DNA of 64,000 nt from Escarpia spicata (lineage: Eukaryota; Annelida; Polychaeta; Sabellida; Siboglinidae), in assembly GCA_963995525.1 (NCBI GenBank), contig OZ023205.1, positions 58,308,800 through 58,372,799 of the forward strand, written 5' to 3'. The position numbers and the translations under genes are program-made. This document shows, piece by piece, positions 23,601 to 38,600 of the stretch; the first letter of the stretch is position 1; each line of letters starts with the position of its first letter. The notes beneath the pieces are model-generated. The model was not told where the DNA came from. It was given only the letters and a program-made list of their open reading frames with translations, and ran no database searches.

Positions 23601-26600
23601 TAAGTGCATGTACAATGTTTGAAGGGGGTAAACACAAAGTCAGTGACTTTTCTGTAAGTTTACCTCTGTCAATTTTATTAAGGTAAAAGTATGTATATAT
23701 ATATATATATACATGGTTGTCTTGCATTGTAATAATAATAGGCGCATCAAAACAAAAGAATCTCAAAATCCATAAGTAGTTTTCCAGTTGTCAACAGATG
23801 GGTCAAGGCGCTAGGGAGCTACGGTGGATAAGCAAGGTTGTAAAGATACGTTTTTAAATGACAACAAATTTTGTAATATTTTCAACTGATCTAACACTAA
23901 GAGGGAGCATATTCCAAAGAGTTGGTGCAGCAACAGAAAAACCCTAGTTCCAATGTTAGTGTTGACTCTAGGAACAAAAAGTAGGTCAAAACTAGATGAT
24001 CGAAGTTGGATAGGTTTTCTTACAGGAGTAAGCAGTGAATGCAAATAAGATGGTTGCTTATTGGACAGTGCCTGGTATGTAATGGTACAGATCTTAAATA
24101 TTACACGATATCGTGCAGGAAACCAATGCAAAGACTTCAAAAGTGATACAGAGCGAGAAAACTACTCTTGCTAGACAATTTTGGACACGCTGAAGTTTTG
24201 TGATATCCTTGCTACCGATATTATAAAGGAGGGAATTGCAATAGTCAAATCTGCTGCTAACAAGTTGTATCATATATCATGTTGCCAATGTTTGTATAAA
24301 CGAATTAATCAATCAAAATTTTTTTTCAAAAACTGAAACAACATGTGTAAAACTGAAGGGGGCAGACTAGGGTGTTCTGCGTAAGACTAAAGGGGCAGAT
24401 TGGAGTGTTCTGTGTAAGACTGAAGGGGCATACTGGGGTGTTCTGTATAACTGAAGGGGCAGACTGGGGTGTTCTGTGTAAGACTGAAGGGGCAGACTTG
24501 AGATGTTCTGTGTAAGACTTAAGGGGCAGACTGGAGTATTCTGTGTAAGACTGAAGGGGCAGACTGGAGTGTTCTGTGTAAGACTAGACTGAAAGGGCAG
24601 ACTGGGGTGTTCTGTGTAAGACTGAAGGGGCAGACTGGGGTGTTCTGTGTAAGACTGAAGGAGGCAGACTGGGGTGTTCTGTATAAGACTGAAGGGGCAG
24701 ACTGGAGGGTTCTGTGTAAGACTAGACTGAAAGGGCAGACGGGGGTGTTCTGTGTAAGATTGAAGGGGCAGACGAGGGTGTTCTATGTAAGACTAAAGGG
24801 ACAGACTGGGGTGTTCTGTGTAAGACTGAAGGAGGCACACTGGGGTGTTCTGTGTAAGACTGAAGGAGGCAGACTGGGATGTTCTGTGTAAGACTGAAGG
24901 CGCACAAACAGTACTGTGTCAATAATGTTACAACAATAACTCACACCGATTCTGTGAAGAGCTTGTTTTGATTCAGAGTTACATTTGCACATCACATTGA
25001 GCCTGTATTGTGTCAGAGTTACAACAGTGCCTTCCATTGATTCTATTTTGAGCCAGAGTTACAACAGTGCCTTCCACTGACTCAATGTTGGGCCAGAGTT
25101 ACAACAGTGCTTTCCATTGACTCTGTTAAGTCAAGTGTTAAAACAGTGCCTCCCGTGGAGACTATGTTAAGTCAAGTGTTACAACGGTGCCTCCCGCGGA
25201 GACTATGTTAAGTCAAGTGTTACAATGGTGCCTCCCGTGGAGACTATGTTAAGTCAAGTGTTACAACGGTGCCTCCCGCGGAGACTATGTTAAGTCAAGT
25301 GTTACAACGGTGCCTCCCGTGGAGACTATGTTAAGTCAAGTGTTACAACGGTGCCTCCCGTGGAGACTATGTTAAGTCAAGTGTTACAATGGTGCCTGCT
25401 GTGGAGACTATGTTAAGTCAAGTGTTACAACGGTGCCTCCCATAGAGACTATGTTAAGTCAAGTGTTACAAAGGTGCCTCATGTGGAGTCTTATGTTAAG
25501 TCAGGTGTTACAACGGTGCCTCCTGTGGGATCTATGTTCAGTCAGTATTAAACTACACCTCCAATTGACTCTGTAATGAGTCAGTGTTACAAGAGTGCCT
25601 CACATTGAGTGTGCTGCTCACCTTGACTCTGTCTGTGGTAGAGTCAGAGTGTGTGGGTGAGCGACTGTGCAGCACGGAGTCTCTCTCCCCCTGGACCCGG
25701 TGCAGCTCTGTCTGGGTTGCAGCCAACTCCTGCTCTAGACGACTCAGCTGTAGGGAGAAGTCGCTCCTGTCCCTCAAGTCAGCCGCATTCACTCGCTTCT
25801 GGCACACAACAACACTCTCTCAGAACCCGTCAGTTACGTGTCTGACTAAATAAGAATTTTGTAAAAACTTACACATTCCTGTAGAATTCATCGGTGTACA
25901 AGAATGTTCTGCCAGAAAAGCATCCATACCAGCGAAATAAAGTAAGACAACAAAAGAATGTTTTTTCACAAGGTTTAGATTTGTCTAACATTCTCACCTA
26001 GGACTTGCCCAAAACAACCTAAACTTAGACACGACACGACTGAGAGATGTACCTGCTCCATGGGACTTAGGCAAGACACAACTGAGAGATGTACCTGCTC
26101 CTTGGGGCTTAGACAAGACACAACTAAGAGATGTACCTGCTCCTTGGGACTTAGACAAGACACAACTAAGAGATGTACCTGCTCCATGAGACTTAGACAA
26201 GACACAACTGAGAGATGTACCTGCTCCATGAGACTTAGACAAGACATGACTGAGAGATGTATCTGTTCCTTGGGACTTAGTCAAGACACAACTAAGAGAT
26301 GTACCTGCTCCATGAGACTTAGACAAGACACAACTAAGAGATGTACCTGCTCCATGAGACTTAGACAAGACATGATTGAGAGATGTATCTGTTCCTTGGG
26401 ACTTAGTCAAGACACAACTAAGAGATGTACCTGCTCCGAGGGACTTAGACAAGACACAACTAAGATATGTACCTGCTCCATGAGACTTAGACAAGACACA
26501 ACTGAGAGATGTACCTGCTCCATGAGACTTAGACAAGACACAACTAAGAGATGTACCTGCTCCATGAGACTTAGACAAGACATGACTGAGAGATGTACCT

Positions 26601-29600
26601 GCTTCATGAGACTTAGACAAGACATGACTGAGAGATGTACCTGCTCCATGAGACTTAGACAAGACACAACTAAGAGATGTACCTGCTCCATGAGACTTAG
26701 ACAAGACACGACTGAGAGATGTACCTGCTTCATGAGACTTAGACAAGACATGACTGAGAGATGTACCTGCTCCATGAGACTTAGACAAGACACAACTGAG
26801 AGATGTACCTGCTCCATGAGACTTAGACAAGACATGACTGAGAGATGTACCTGCTCCATGAGACTTAGACAAGACACAACTGAGAGATGTACCTGCTCCA
26901 TGAGACTTAGACAAGACACAACTGAGAGATGTACCTGCTCCATGAGACTTAGACAAGACATGACTGAGAGATGTACCTGCTACTTGGGACTTAGACAAGA
27001 CACAACTGAGAGATGTACCTGCTTCATGAGACTTAGACAAGACACAACTGAGAGATGTACCTGCTCCATGAGACTTAGATAAGACACAACTAAGAGATGT
27101 ACCTGCTCCATGAGACTTAGACAAGACATGATTGAGAGATGTATCTGTTCCTTGGGACTTAGTCAAGACACAACTAAGAGATGTACCTGCTCTGAGGGAC
27201 TGTCTCGCTGCTGCTGCTGCACCAGGTCCTGCTCCAGGATGTTGAGCATGCGTCTGAGATGTTGTTTCTCCTCCGACAGACGAGAGATGAAGGTTGTCAA
27301 CTCATTGTTGTGACTGAGGATCCTCTCATTGAGTCCTGGCACGGCGCGCTCCACTGAGTCACCAGCACCCTACAACACACGGGGCTGGGTGATGACTGGT
27401 CAGTGCACGCACGCATGCACGCATGTAGATAGCAGGATAACAAAACTCATACGTTGTATGTGATCGACACTTTACCAAACAAAAGCAGCTTCTCACCCTT
27501 AGGTTGGAGGTGGAAGCCCTCATCTGTGGGGTGGAGTTCAAAGCCCTCACCTGTGGGGTGGAGTTCAAAGCCCTCACCTGTGGTGTGGAGTTCAAAGCTC
27601 TCACCTGTGGGGTGGAGTTCAAAGACATCTGTAGTTCCTGCAGCTCATAGAGAATGTCTTTGAGGGTGCTCTTGATAGACTCTATGTCCGAGTCAGGGCC
27701 AATGCCTCCACGCTGTCTACCCTCGTATTGTACGCCCCCACGCTGTAGGGACACACTGCTTCTGAAACACACCAGACATTAAGTAGTCGCAGACATGTTA
27801 TTTCACAATGTGTTGTCGTGTAGTACAGTGTGTTACGGTGTAGCAAAGTGTTACCATGTAGCACAGTGTTTTACCGTGTAGCGCAGTGTGTTACTGTGTA
27901 GCGCAATGTGTTACCATGTGGCGTAGTGTGCTACCGTGTGGCACAGTGTGCTACCATGTGGCGCAGTGTGTTACCGTGTAGGGCAGTGTGTTAGTGTTTA
28001 GCGCAGTGTGTTACTGTATAGCGCAGTGTGTTAGCGTTTAGTGCAGTGTGTTATTGTGTAGTGCAGTGTGTTAGCGTTTAGTGCAGTGTATTATTATGTC
28101 GTGCAGTATGTTACTGTATAGTGCAATGTGTTGCCGTTTAGTGCAGTGTGTTACCTTGTAGTACAGTGTGTTACCGTGTAGGGCAGTGTGTTACTATGTA
28201 GTGCAGTTTGTTACCGTGTAGTGCAGTGTGTTACTGTGTACTACAGTGTGTTAGCGTGTAGCACAGTGTGTTACTGTGTAGCGCAGTGTGTTACCGTGTA
28301 GCGCAGTGTGTTACTGTGTAGTGCAGTATGTTACCGTGTAGCGCAGTGTGTTAGCTTGTAGTGCAGTGTGTTACCATGTTGTAGTGTAGTGTATTACCAT
28401 GTAGTGCAGTGTGTTACCGTGTTGTAGTGTAGTGTATTACCATGTAGTGCAGTGTGTTACCGTGTAGTGCAGTGAGCCAACTCTTCCTGTAGACGGATAC
28501 ACAGCAGCTGCAGCTGTTGCCGTAACGATTCCATCTGCTTCCTCGCAACCGCCGTCCTGTGTGACGTAGGTGGCGCCCCCTCACTTGTTTCCTGCAGCAA
28601 GAGACACAGAAAGTATTACAAAATACTGTAATCATCGAGCAACCGATCAACAAATATTACAACTACACATTACAACTACAACAGTGTTAAATATTGCTAC
28701 TACACATAATAAACACAACCACATCTCATCTACAACTACATGCCAGTGTCACTCATCTCAGCTACACATTACATATATGGCACTGTAGTGAATTACAACT
28801 ACACATGACAAACACGACACTAAGATATTACAACTACACATCACAAGGACAACACCAGAACACATCACAACTACAACACTACCATTTGACACAGTATTCA
28901 TACCTTATCACCACTGCTGAACTGATGGTGTACGTATCCACTGCCAGATGGCGCCATGGCACTCTTGAGTCGCAGTAAGTTGCAGGCTTCGCGTGCCTCC
29001 ACCTCTGCCCTGCGTGTCTCTGCCAGCTGAGACTGCAGCTGAGTGACAGTCTCACTCAGTCTCTCCACCTCAGACGCCTGGGCCAGATGGTTCGTCTCCG
29101 AGATGCTTTGTCGCAGTCTGTCGTTGTCTCGTTCCTCTGACAATTCGTATAGTGTCTCCACCTGGCGGACGTGAGGTTTCGTTGTTAGGACGCTCGCTTG
29201 CCACCGGTCGCGGTCTGTCTGCATTTCACGAAGTCTCTCCTGTGACAGTTCAACTCTCGTCTGCAGGTCTTCTTTCTGGGCCTATAAAGTTACATTACAC
29301 TGAGTGATCAATCTTGTCACAGATAAATGAAGTCATAAGTCTCGCTACACCATCATACTCTCTTATCTACCCTTCTCTCTCTCACATCTCCCTGTCATTT
29401 TCTATCTACCTGTCACTCTTTATCCACGTGTCATCATCTCATCTACCTATCACTCTATTAACCTGTCCCTGTCTATCTACCTGTTACTATCTACCTATCC
29501 CTCTCCATCTATCTGTCACTCTATCTTTCCATCCCTCTCTATCTACTTGTCCCTCGCTATCTACCTGTTACTGTCTATATATCTGTTACTATCTAACTGT

Positions 29601-32600
29601 CCCTCTCTATCTACATATCATTATATCTACTTGTCCCTCTCTATCTACCTATCATTCTATCTACCTGTCCCTCTCTATCTACCTGCCACTCTCTAACTAC
29701 CTGTCACTTTATCTACCTGTCACTCTATGTACCTGTCCCTCTCTATCTACATGTTCCTCTATCTACCTGTCACTCTATCTACCTGTCTTCTCTAGCTACC
29801 TGTCACTTTATCTCCCTGTCCTTCTCTATCTATCTGCCACTCTATGTACCTGTCCCTCTCTATCTACCTGTCCCTCTCTATTTACCTGTCACTATCTACC
29901 TGTCACTCTATCTACCTGTCCTTCTCTACCTACCTGACCCTCTATCTACCTGTCCCTCTCTATCTACCTGTCACTTTATCTACCTGTCCTTCTCTATCTA
30001 CCTGTCACTCTATGTACCTGTCTCTTTCTAGCTACCTGTCCCTCTCTATTTACCTGTCACTCTATCTAGCTGTTCTTCTCTATCGACTTGTAACTCTCTA
30101 TCTACCCATCACTACATCTACCTGTCCCTCTCTATCTACCTGTCCCTCTCTATTGCATGGAGTGCAGTGGCGCAGTAGTTAGAGCGTTGGACTCTCAATC
30201 GAGAGAACCCGGGTTTGAATACTGCGCTGTCGTGTTGACCCTTGGGCAAGTTTGTTCACTTTGCGTTGCTCCAGTACACTCAGCTGTATGTACCTGGCTA
30301 TAGGCAGTTGTGGGCAATTGTGTATGAGTAGCCTTTGTGCATTAATTGCAGTGTGGCTGAATGCTTCCTACAGGTCTGCAAGGGAGTAAAGTGTCAAACA
30401 TGTTGAGCAGTCTTGTGGACCTGATACTGCGCTTTATAAGAACTAACCTTTTTACCTTTTATCTAGCTGTCCCTCTCTCATCTACCTGTTCCTCTATCTA
30501 TGTCATTCTCTCCCCTAACTGTCACTCTATCTACCTGTGTCTCTCTATCCCCCTCTCACCTGAAGTGTCTCCAGTGCTGTCTTCAGCTGCCTGCAGGTGA
30601 CTCTCTCGCGGTTCAATGACTCTGTGAAGTCCGCCTTGACAGCAAGCAGGTCGTCGTTGAGTGCAGCCACCGTGTCTCGCTCATGCTGCAGCGCCTCCTG
30701 CATTTCTAGCAGCTTACTACGCTCCAGGTCAAGCAAGGCCTGAAGGTCGGTGATGGCTGCCCGCTCGCGCTCAGAGATGTCCTGTTGACTGCTGCGCTCG
30801 TCATCCAGGATGTCTCGCAGCTGGGACCCGAGCTGTCGCTCTCGCTGCAGTGCACTGACAACACACGACACAACACATGACACACCCAATGATACACTTC
30901 ATGACACACCCATTGATACACTTCATGACACACCCAATGATACACTTCATGACACACCCAATGATACACTTCATGACACACCCAATGATACACTTCATGA
31001 CACACCCAATGATACACTTCATGACACACCCAATGATACACTTCATGACACACCCAATGATACACTTCATGACACACCCAATGATACACTTCATGACACA
31101 CCCAATGATACACCTCATGGCACACCTCATGACACACCTCATGACACACCTCATGGCACACCTCATGACACACCTCATGGCACACCTCATGGCACACCTC
31201 ATGGCACACCTCATGGCACACCTCATGGCACACCTCATGGCACACCTCATGACACACCTCATGGCACACCTCATGGCACACCTCATGGCACACCTCATGG
31301 CACACCTCATGGCACACCTCATGGCACACCTCATGACACACCTCATGGCACACCTCATGACACACCTCATGACACACCTCATGACACACCTCATGACACA
31401 CCTCATGACACACCTCATGACACACCTCATGACACACCTCATGACACACCTCATGACACACCTCATGACACACCTCATGGCACACCTCATGACACACCTC
31501 ATGGCACACCTCATGACACACCTCATGGCACACCTCATGACACACCTCATGACACACACCATGACCTCATCATACATATCACAACACACCTTATATAAAA
31601 AATACTCTAGCACCACTTTTTTAAATTTGTTTACTCTTATATGAATTTACATATTTGCAAATTGTTCATGCTGTTATTTGTTAGTAAATACGTAACATGT
31701 GTAACCACAGGCGGCTGCTCTTCACTACAATGTCGTAGTTTCCAACAAATGTTGCATTAGAACTGGATCAATGAGATCACAGACAAAATGCCAAGTGAGC
31801 TCACTTGTTGATCTCCTCAGCGCGAGACTTGTGCAGCTCCACGGATGCTCTCATCTGCTCCACCTTGGCCTTGTACTTGATGTGCGTGTTGCGGTGCTGG
31901 TCTCGCTCGAGGTCGACCTCTCGTCGCAGACTCGCGACCGTCATATGCTCTCGCTCCAGCGCAGTCACCGCCTCAAGGTGGCTCTGCTTCTCACTCTCAA
32001 CGTCCAGCTTCAGTTTCTGCGACAAACACAAGTCACAGTCACAGTGTGTTCTGTGACAATGATGTCTTCTGTGACAATCACAAGTCATAGTCACAGCGTG
32101 CTCTGTAACAATAATGTGTTCTATGGCAAACACAAGTCACAGTGTGTTCCATGACAATGATGTGTTCTGTGACAATCACAAGTCACATTCACTGCACACT
32201 CTCTGACAATGATGTGTTGTGTGACAAGCACAACTCATAGTCACTGCGTGCTTTGTGACAATAATGTGTTCTGTTACAAGGACAAGTCACATTCACTGTG
32301 CACTCTGTGACAATGACGTGTCCTGCGACAAACACAAGTCACAGTCACCGCATGCTTTGTGACAATGACGTGTTCTGTGACAATCACAAGTCACAGAATG
32401 TGTGTTTTGTGACAATTATGTGTTATGTGACAATATCATGTTCAATGACAATCATAATTCAAGACACTGCATATTCTGTAACAATTATTTTGTCTCTGAC
32501 AGTGGTGTGTTATTAATGTAAGTTTTGTGATAATGACATCTGGTGATAATTATGTGTAAAGTGTACTGTGAAAATGATGAGGTCTGTGACAATGATAAGT

Positions 32601-35600
32601 AATGTCACATGTTCAGTGACAACGACATAGCTAAATGTATTTATTCAAGTATGCCACACCACCTTTAAGACAGACTGGTGCGTAACTGACTAATCCATCA
32701 CGTTGCGTACGGATGGATGCTGAACATGTGCAGCTCTTCGACATTCTGTCATATATTTTATTGAAATTCTGGCACCAATATTTGTTGTGCAACAGAAACA
32801 TAGGGCAAAGTTATTTAAGCAAGAACTACATGCAGGAATGATTGATTCAGCAGCTGTCAAGCCGCCTTTGTAGACGTAATGCAAAAAGGTAAACATTTTG
32901 GTTAGCAAATCTTGACGGAAGTCATTATGATTATGACATAGGCAAACAGTGGCATACTGGATCACCCAATTATTCTTTGTATTTGGTAACATTGATGTGC
33001 AAGAGGAATTGTTACACATTAGTGAAGGGTGTCACACTGCAGTCATTAATGTCACACTCCAAAGAGGGGTGTCACTTCCCATTATGGGTGTCATATTCCA
33101 GTGGAGTTGTCACAATCCGGTGAGTGGTGTTACACTCCGGTGAGGGGGTGTCACATTCCAATGAGTGGTGTCACACTCCGGTGAGGGGGGTGTCACACAG
33201 CAGTGAGGGGGGTGCCACACACAACCCGACAAATTGTCACACAATCCATGCAGGTGAACTCAACAGTGTTAGATGACATTATGACACACGGCGTGGTGTT
33301 AGTCTAGGCCACCATGAGATGGCGGTGGTATATACACTCAACACAAGTGCAATCACACTTTTCCCACTCCCCTCTCTCTCTCCTCCCACTCTCTTCCTCC
33401 CTTCCTCTTCCTTCCCTCCTCCCACTCTCCCCTCCACTTCCTTTCCTCCTCCCCCACTCTCCTCTCTGCTTCTCCCTCCTCCCATTCTTCCCTCTGTTTC
33501 TCCCTTCATCTTCCCTCCCTCCTCCCACTCTCCTCTCTGCTTCTCCCTCCCTCCTCCTACTCTCCCCTCTGCTTCTCCCTCCCTCTTCCCACTCTCCCCT
33601 CTGCTTCTCCCTCCCTCCTCCCACTCTCCCCTCTACTTCTCCCTTCCTCTCCCCTCTACTTCTCCCTCCCTCCTCCCACTCTCCCCTCTACTTCTCCCTT
33701 CCTCCTCCCACTCTCCCCTCTGCTTCTTCCTTCCTCTTTCCTCCCTCCTCCCACTCTCCTCTCTGCTTCTCCCTTCCTCTTCCTTCCCTCCTCCCACTTT
33801 CCCTCTAATTCTCCCTTCCTCTTCCCTCCCTCCTCCCACTCTCCACTCTGCTTCTCTCTTCCCTCCCTCCTCCCACTCTCCCCTCTACTTCTCCCTCCCT
33901 CCTCCCACTCTCCCCTCTACTTCTCCCTCCCTCCTCCCACTCTCCCCTCTACTTCTCCCTCCCTCCTACCACTCTACCCTATATTTATCCCTTCCTCTTC
34001 CCTCCCACTCCCCCCTCTACTTCTCCCTTCCTCTTCCCTCTGCTTCTCCCTCCCCTCCCACTCTCCCCTCTGCTTCGCCCTTCCTTTTCCCTCCCTCCTC
34101 CCACTCTCCCCTCTGCTTCTCCCTTCCTCTTCCCTCCCTCCTCCCATTCTCCCCTCTGCTTCTCCCTCCCTCCTCCCACTCTCCCCTCTGCTTCTCCCTT
34201 CCTCTTCCCTCCCTCCTCCCACTCTCCCCTCTACTTCTCCCTTCCTCGTCCCTCCCTCCCCCCACTCTCCCCTCTACTTCTCCCTTCCTCTTCCCTTCCT
34301 CTTCACTCCCTCCTCCCACTCTCCCCTCTGCTTCGCCCTTCCTCTTCCCTCCCTCCTCCCAATCTCCCCTCTGCTTTACCCTTCCTCTTCCCTCCCTCCT
34401 CCCACTGTTCCCTCTGCTTGTCCCTTCCTCTTCCCTCCCTCCTCCCACTCTCCCTCCACCAGGCCACACAAAACTTGCCTCTGTGAGATATTTCTGAAGC
34501 TCCGACACAGACTGATTCTGAAAGTGATGTCTTCAAGTCATTCAACGGCCAAACATTGGGTGGACAGATGACATGTGTCATGTACATAATGTCAATGTTG
34601 ACAGATACAGCATGTGACATGTACACATACTGTCAATGATGACAGATACAGTACATGACCTGTCATGTAAACTAAGTGTCAATGATGACTGATCCTGTCA
34701 GAATCAGTTGTAATTCCACCCAGAATGATAGCTGTCTCATGGATGAACACATATTCTCATCAATAATCACATAGTCATACCTCATATACCCATTCTTTGG
34801 TAATCTTGTGTTTTAGAACTATACATTATTTTTGTGTCGTAGAATAGTCATACAATATCAACTGACTCAATAATCCATGTTTTTCAAATGTTCCTTTTCG
34901 GGCATGTTGTGGAGGGATAATCAACTGTCCCCCGCTGTACGAAGGTGGTGTGCCCCCGTAGGTAATGCCCCCCAGGTGATGGCCCACCTGTATGACGTGG
35001 TTGGTTCGTTCTCTGTACTGTGAGCTGTGTTCCTTCTCTGTGTCCAGTCTGTCCATGCACTGGGCACTGTTGGCCTTCTCAATCACCAGAGCCTCGTTCA
35101 ACTGACCAGCCTGTCTTCTCTGCTCCTCTAAGGCACACCTGAAACACGACCAGAACCTCACTCAAATGACCTGCCTGTCTCCACTGTTCCAAGGCACATC
35201 TGAAACACAGCAACAACCTCACTCAAATGACCAGCATGTCTCTGCTACTCCTCCAGGGCACACCTGAAACACGACCAGAACCTCACTCAAACCACCAGCC
35301 TGTCTCTGCTGTTCCAAGGCACATCTGAAACACAACCAGAACCTCACTCAAACGACCAGCCTGTCTTCGCTGTTCCAAGGCATATCTGAAACATGGCAAC
35401 AAGCTCACTCAAATGTCCAGCATGTGTCCGCTACTCCTCCAGGGCACACCTGAAACACGACCAGCCTGTCTCCGCTGCTACTCTGGGGCACACCTGAAAC
35501 ATGACCAGAACCTCACTCAAAAGACCATCCTGTCTCTGCTGTTCCAAGGCACATCTGAAACACGACCAGAACCTCACTCAAACAACCAGCCTGTCTCTGC

Positions 35601-38600
35601 TGTTCCAAGGCACATCTGAAACACGACCAGAACCTCACTCAAACGACCAGCCTGTCTCCGCTGTTCCAAGTTACATCTGAAACACGACCAGAATCTCACT
35701 CAAATGACCAGCCTGTCTCCACTGATTCAAGGCACATTTGAAACATGAACAGAACCTCACTCAAATGAACAGCCTTCATTCCTCTAGGTTACATTTAAAA
35801 TATGACCAAAATTGGGAAGTATACAGTAGACTTATACAACAGGAGACACTCACGAGGTGGACACTAGATATCTATTCGGAACTATAAGGTAGACTTATAC
35901 GACAGGAGACACTCACGAGGTGAACACTAGACATCTATTCGGAACTATACGGTAGACTTATACGACAGGAGACACGAGGTGAACACTAGACGTCTATTCG
36001 GAACTATACGGTAGACTTATACGACAGGAGACACTCACGAGGTGAACACTAGACATCTATTCGGAACTATACGGTAGACTTATATGACAGGAGACACTCA
36101 CGAGGTGAACACTAGATATCTATTCGGAACTATACGGTAGACTTATATGACAGGAGACACTCACGAGGTGAACACTAGACATCTATTCGGAACTATACGG
36201 TAGACTTATACGACAGGAGACACTCACGAGGTGAACACTAGACGTCTATTGGGAACTATAGGGTAGACTTATACGACAGGAGACACTCACGAGGTGAACA
36301 CTAGACGTCTATTCGGAACTATACGGTAGACTTATACGACAGGAGACACTCACGAGGTGAATACTAGACATCTATTCGGAACTATACGGTAGACTTATAC
36401 GACAGGAAACACTCACGAGGTGAACACTAGATATCTATTCGGAACTATACGGTAGACTTATACGACAGGAGACACTCACGAGGTGAACACTAGACGTCTA
36501 TTCGGAACTATACGGTAGACTTATACGACAGGAGACACTCACGAGGTGAACACTAGACGTCTATTGGGAACTATTCGGTAGATTTATATGACAGGAGACA
36601 CTCACGAGGTGAACACTAGATGTCTATTGGGAACTATTCGGTAGACTTATACGACAGGAGACACTCACGAGGTGGACACTAGACGTCTATTGGGAACTAT
36701 TCGGTAGATTTATATGACAGGAGACACTCACGAGGTGAACACTAGACATCTATTGGGAACTATTCGGTAGACTTATACGACAGGAGACACTCACAAGGTG
36801 AACACTAGATGTCTATTGGGAACTATTCGGTAGATTTATATGACTAACGAAGTGGATACCAGACATCTATTGAGAACTATGCGGAAAACTTATATGACAG
36901 GAGACACTCACAAAGTGGACACTAGATATGTATTGGAAACTATACGGTAGGAGACACTCACGAGGTGGATGCAAGACGAGCCTGTTCTCGCGTCAGTGCG
37001 TCTTGCAGCATGGTGACGCGAGACGTCATGTCACCAAGCTCTGTCTGGAGTCTGCTGTCCGACGTCCTCTCCTTACTCAGTTGACTGGTCAATTCGCGCA
37101 GATGACCCTTCTCAGTGTCCAGACTTGTGCGCAGGTCATCGCTCACCACCCTCTCTTGTTGAACTTTGAACTCCAGCACTTCCACTGTAGCAATGAGCAG
37201 CATTAGTGTGTTACCCCCGACCAAAACTTACCACAATCTAAGGATCAAAGTAATTTATTTCAAGACTTTAACAAAGGCACAGAATCTGTTATTAAACCAA
37301 CAAAACATATTACTGAGGGAGTGGGGTACTCTGATGAGGTGACAGTGGGGTGAGACGGAGGGGTAACTCACCCAGATGGGGGAACGGTGAGGGGTGACAC
37401 CATGATGGGGGTGACAGTGAGGGGTGATTCACCTTGATGGGGTGACTGTGAGGGGTAACTCACCCTGATGGGGTGACTGAGGGGTGACTAACCAGCTGGG
37501 GTGACAGTGTGAGGTACTTACCCTGGCGCCTCAGCTGGTTCTCCAGCACCTTGTGTTGTTCTTCCGCCCTCGTCCTCTCTGCCATCTGTCGTTCCTTCTC
37601 ATCGTGCAGGGTGACCTTGAGGGCCGCCAGCTGCTGCTGCAGGTCAATGACCTCTTGGGTCAGCCTCTCCTGCTGATCCCCTGATGACCTCTCCTGTCAT
37701 GGAGGTAGAAACCATCATAATGACTCTCCTGTTGGTCACACTGGTGTATGGTCACCATGTCACATGGCTGGCTCTTAAATCTGTGGCTGAGAAAAACTTC
37801 TGAAAATGTTCCCTTTAGATAAATAACTAACGAATCCAGAAACTGACGTCATAATCATAATCATGCAGGTATCCTCCATCGATATTTGTCTTACAAACAG
37901 TATTTACAATATGTATACAATTTATTACACTACTAGGGTTCCATGATATCTGTTAAATCAAACTTTCCGGCATACAGTTCTCACTTAAACAACTTTGCCT
38001 TATATTTTCATAACAAAGAACAACATCTGAAGCCAGAATTTCAACAAAATACACAACAGAATATCCGACAGCTGCTTCATATGTGCGGCAGCCATTTTGT
38101 AAGCTTGATGGACCTGGTTGCTATGCAACATGTGATGTTTTGGACCATAAAAACATTAGCTGAGTGATGACATTACCTGGCTATGAGGGTAGAGTGGTTG
38201 TTTTATCCCAGTTGCCTCCCTCAAGGAGTCGATGGTTGCCTTAAGGCTATGTCTCTCCTCCTCCCATGCCTGGAGCAGGTCATCCCCCAGGGGGGCAGCA
38301 TCACCATAGGGATGCAAGTCATCCCCCTGGGAGGCACCATCACCATAGCGACGCAGGAGATGCAGCTCAGGCACAGACAACTTTTTGATGCCCTCCGAGT
38401 GGATCTTCCTCAGGATGCCCTGAGCAAACACAGCTAACATGTAGCTAATGCACAGTTACTGATGACTAATTTATCACTAAATCTTTGCATAGCTATGTAA
38501 CATGTGAATTAATTACAACGTAGCTAAGTTACTGCAAAATTATAGTCTAGTTTACTTACTCTAACTTACTTTTGATATAAGTAAGTTTCACCCTTGGCCA

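Noticed and set aside
25994..27166. 390-codon minus ORF and 340-codon plus ORF
   Set aside because: A 42-bp minisatellite without stops; only the sequence from 27187 upward is exon.
30166..30232. Possible tRNA gene
   Set aside because: A- and B-box-like motifs are present but the body continues into a repeat shared with three other loci, so it is a SINE head, not a functional tRNA.
20045..31560. CRISPR-like regular arrays
   Set aside because: Units are contiguous with no unique spacers, and the genome is eukaryotic.
30810..31644. 250-280 codon ORFs on both strands (His/Thr/Met/Cys repeats)
   Set aside because: They are read-through of a 12/24-bp minisatellite in all frames, lie directly before an acceptor, and have no start context or non-repeat domain.
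33314..34508. Ser/Pro/Leu-rich 392-codon ORF
   Set aside because: Pyrimidine-rich tandem repeat; no unique sequence or domain.
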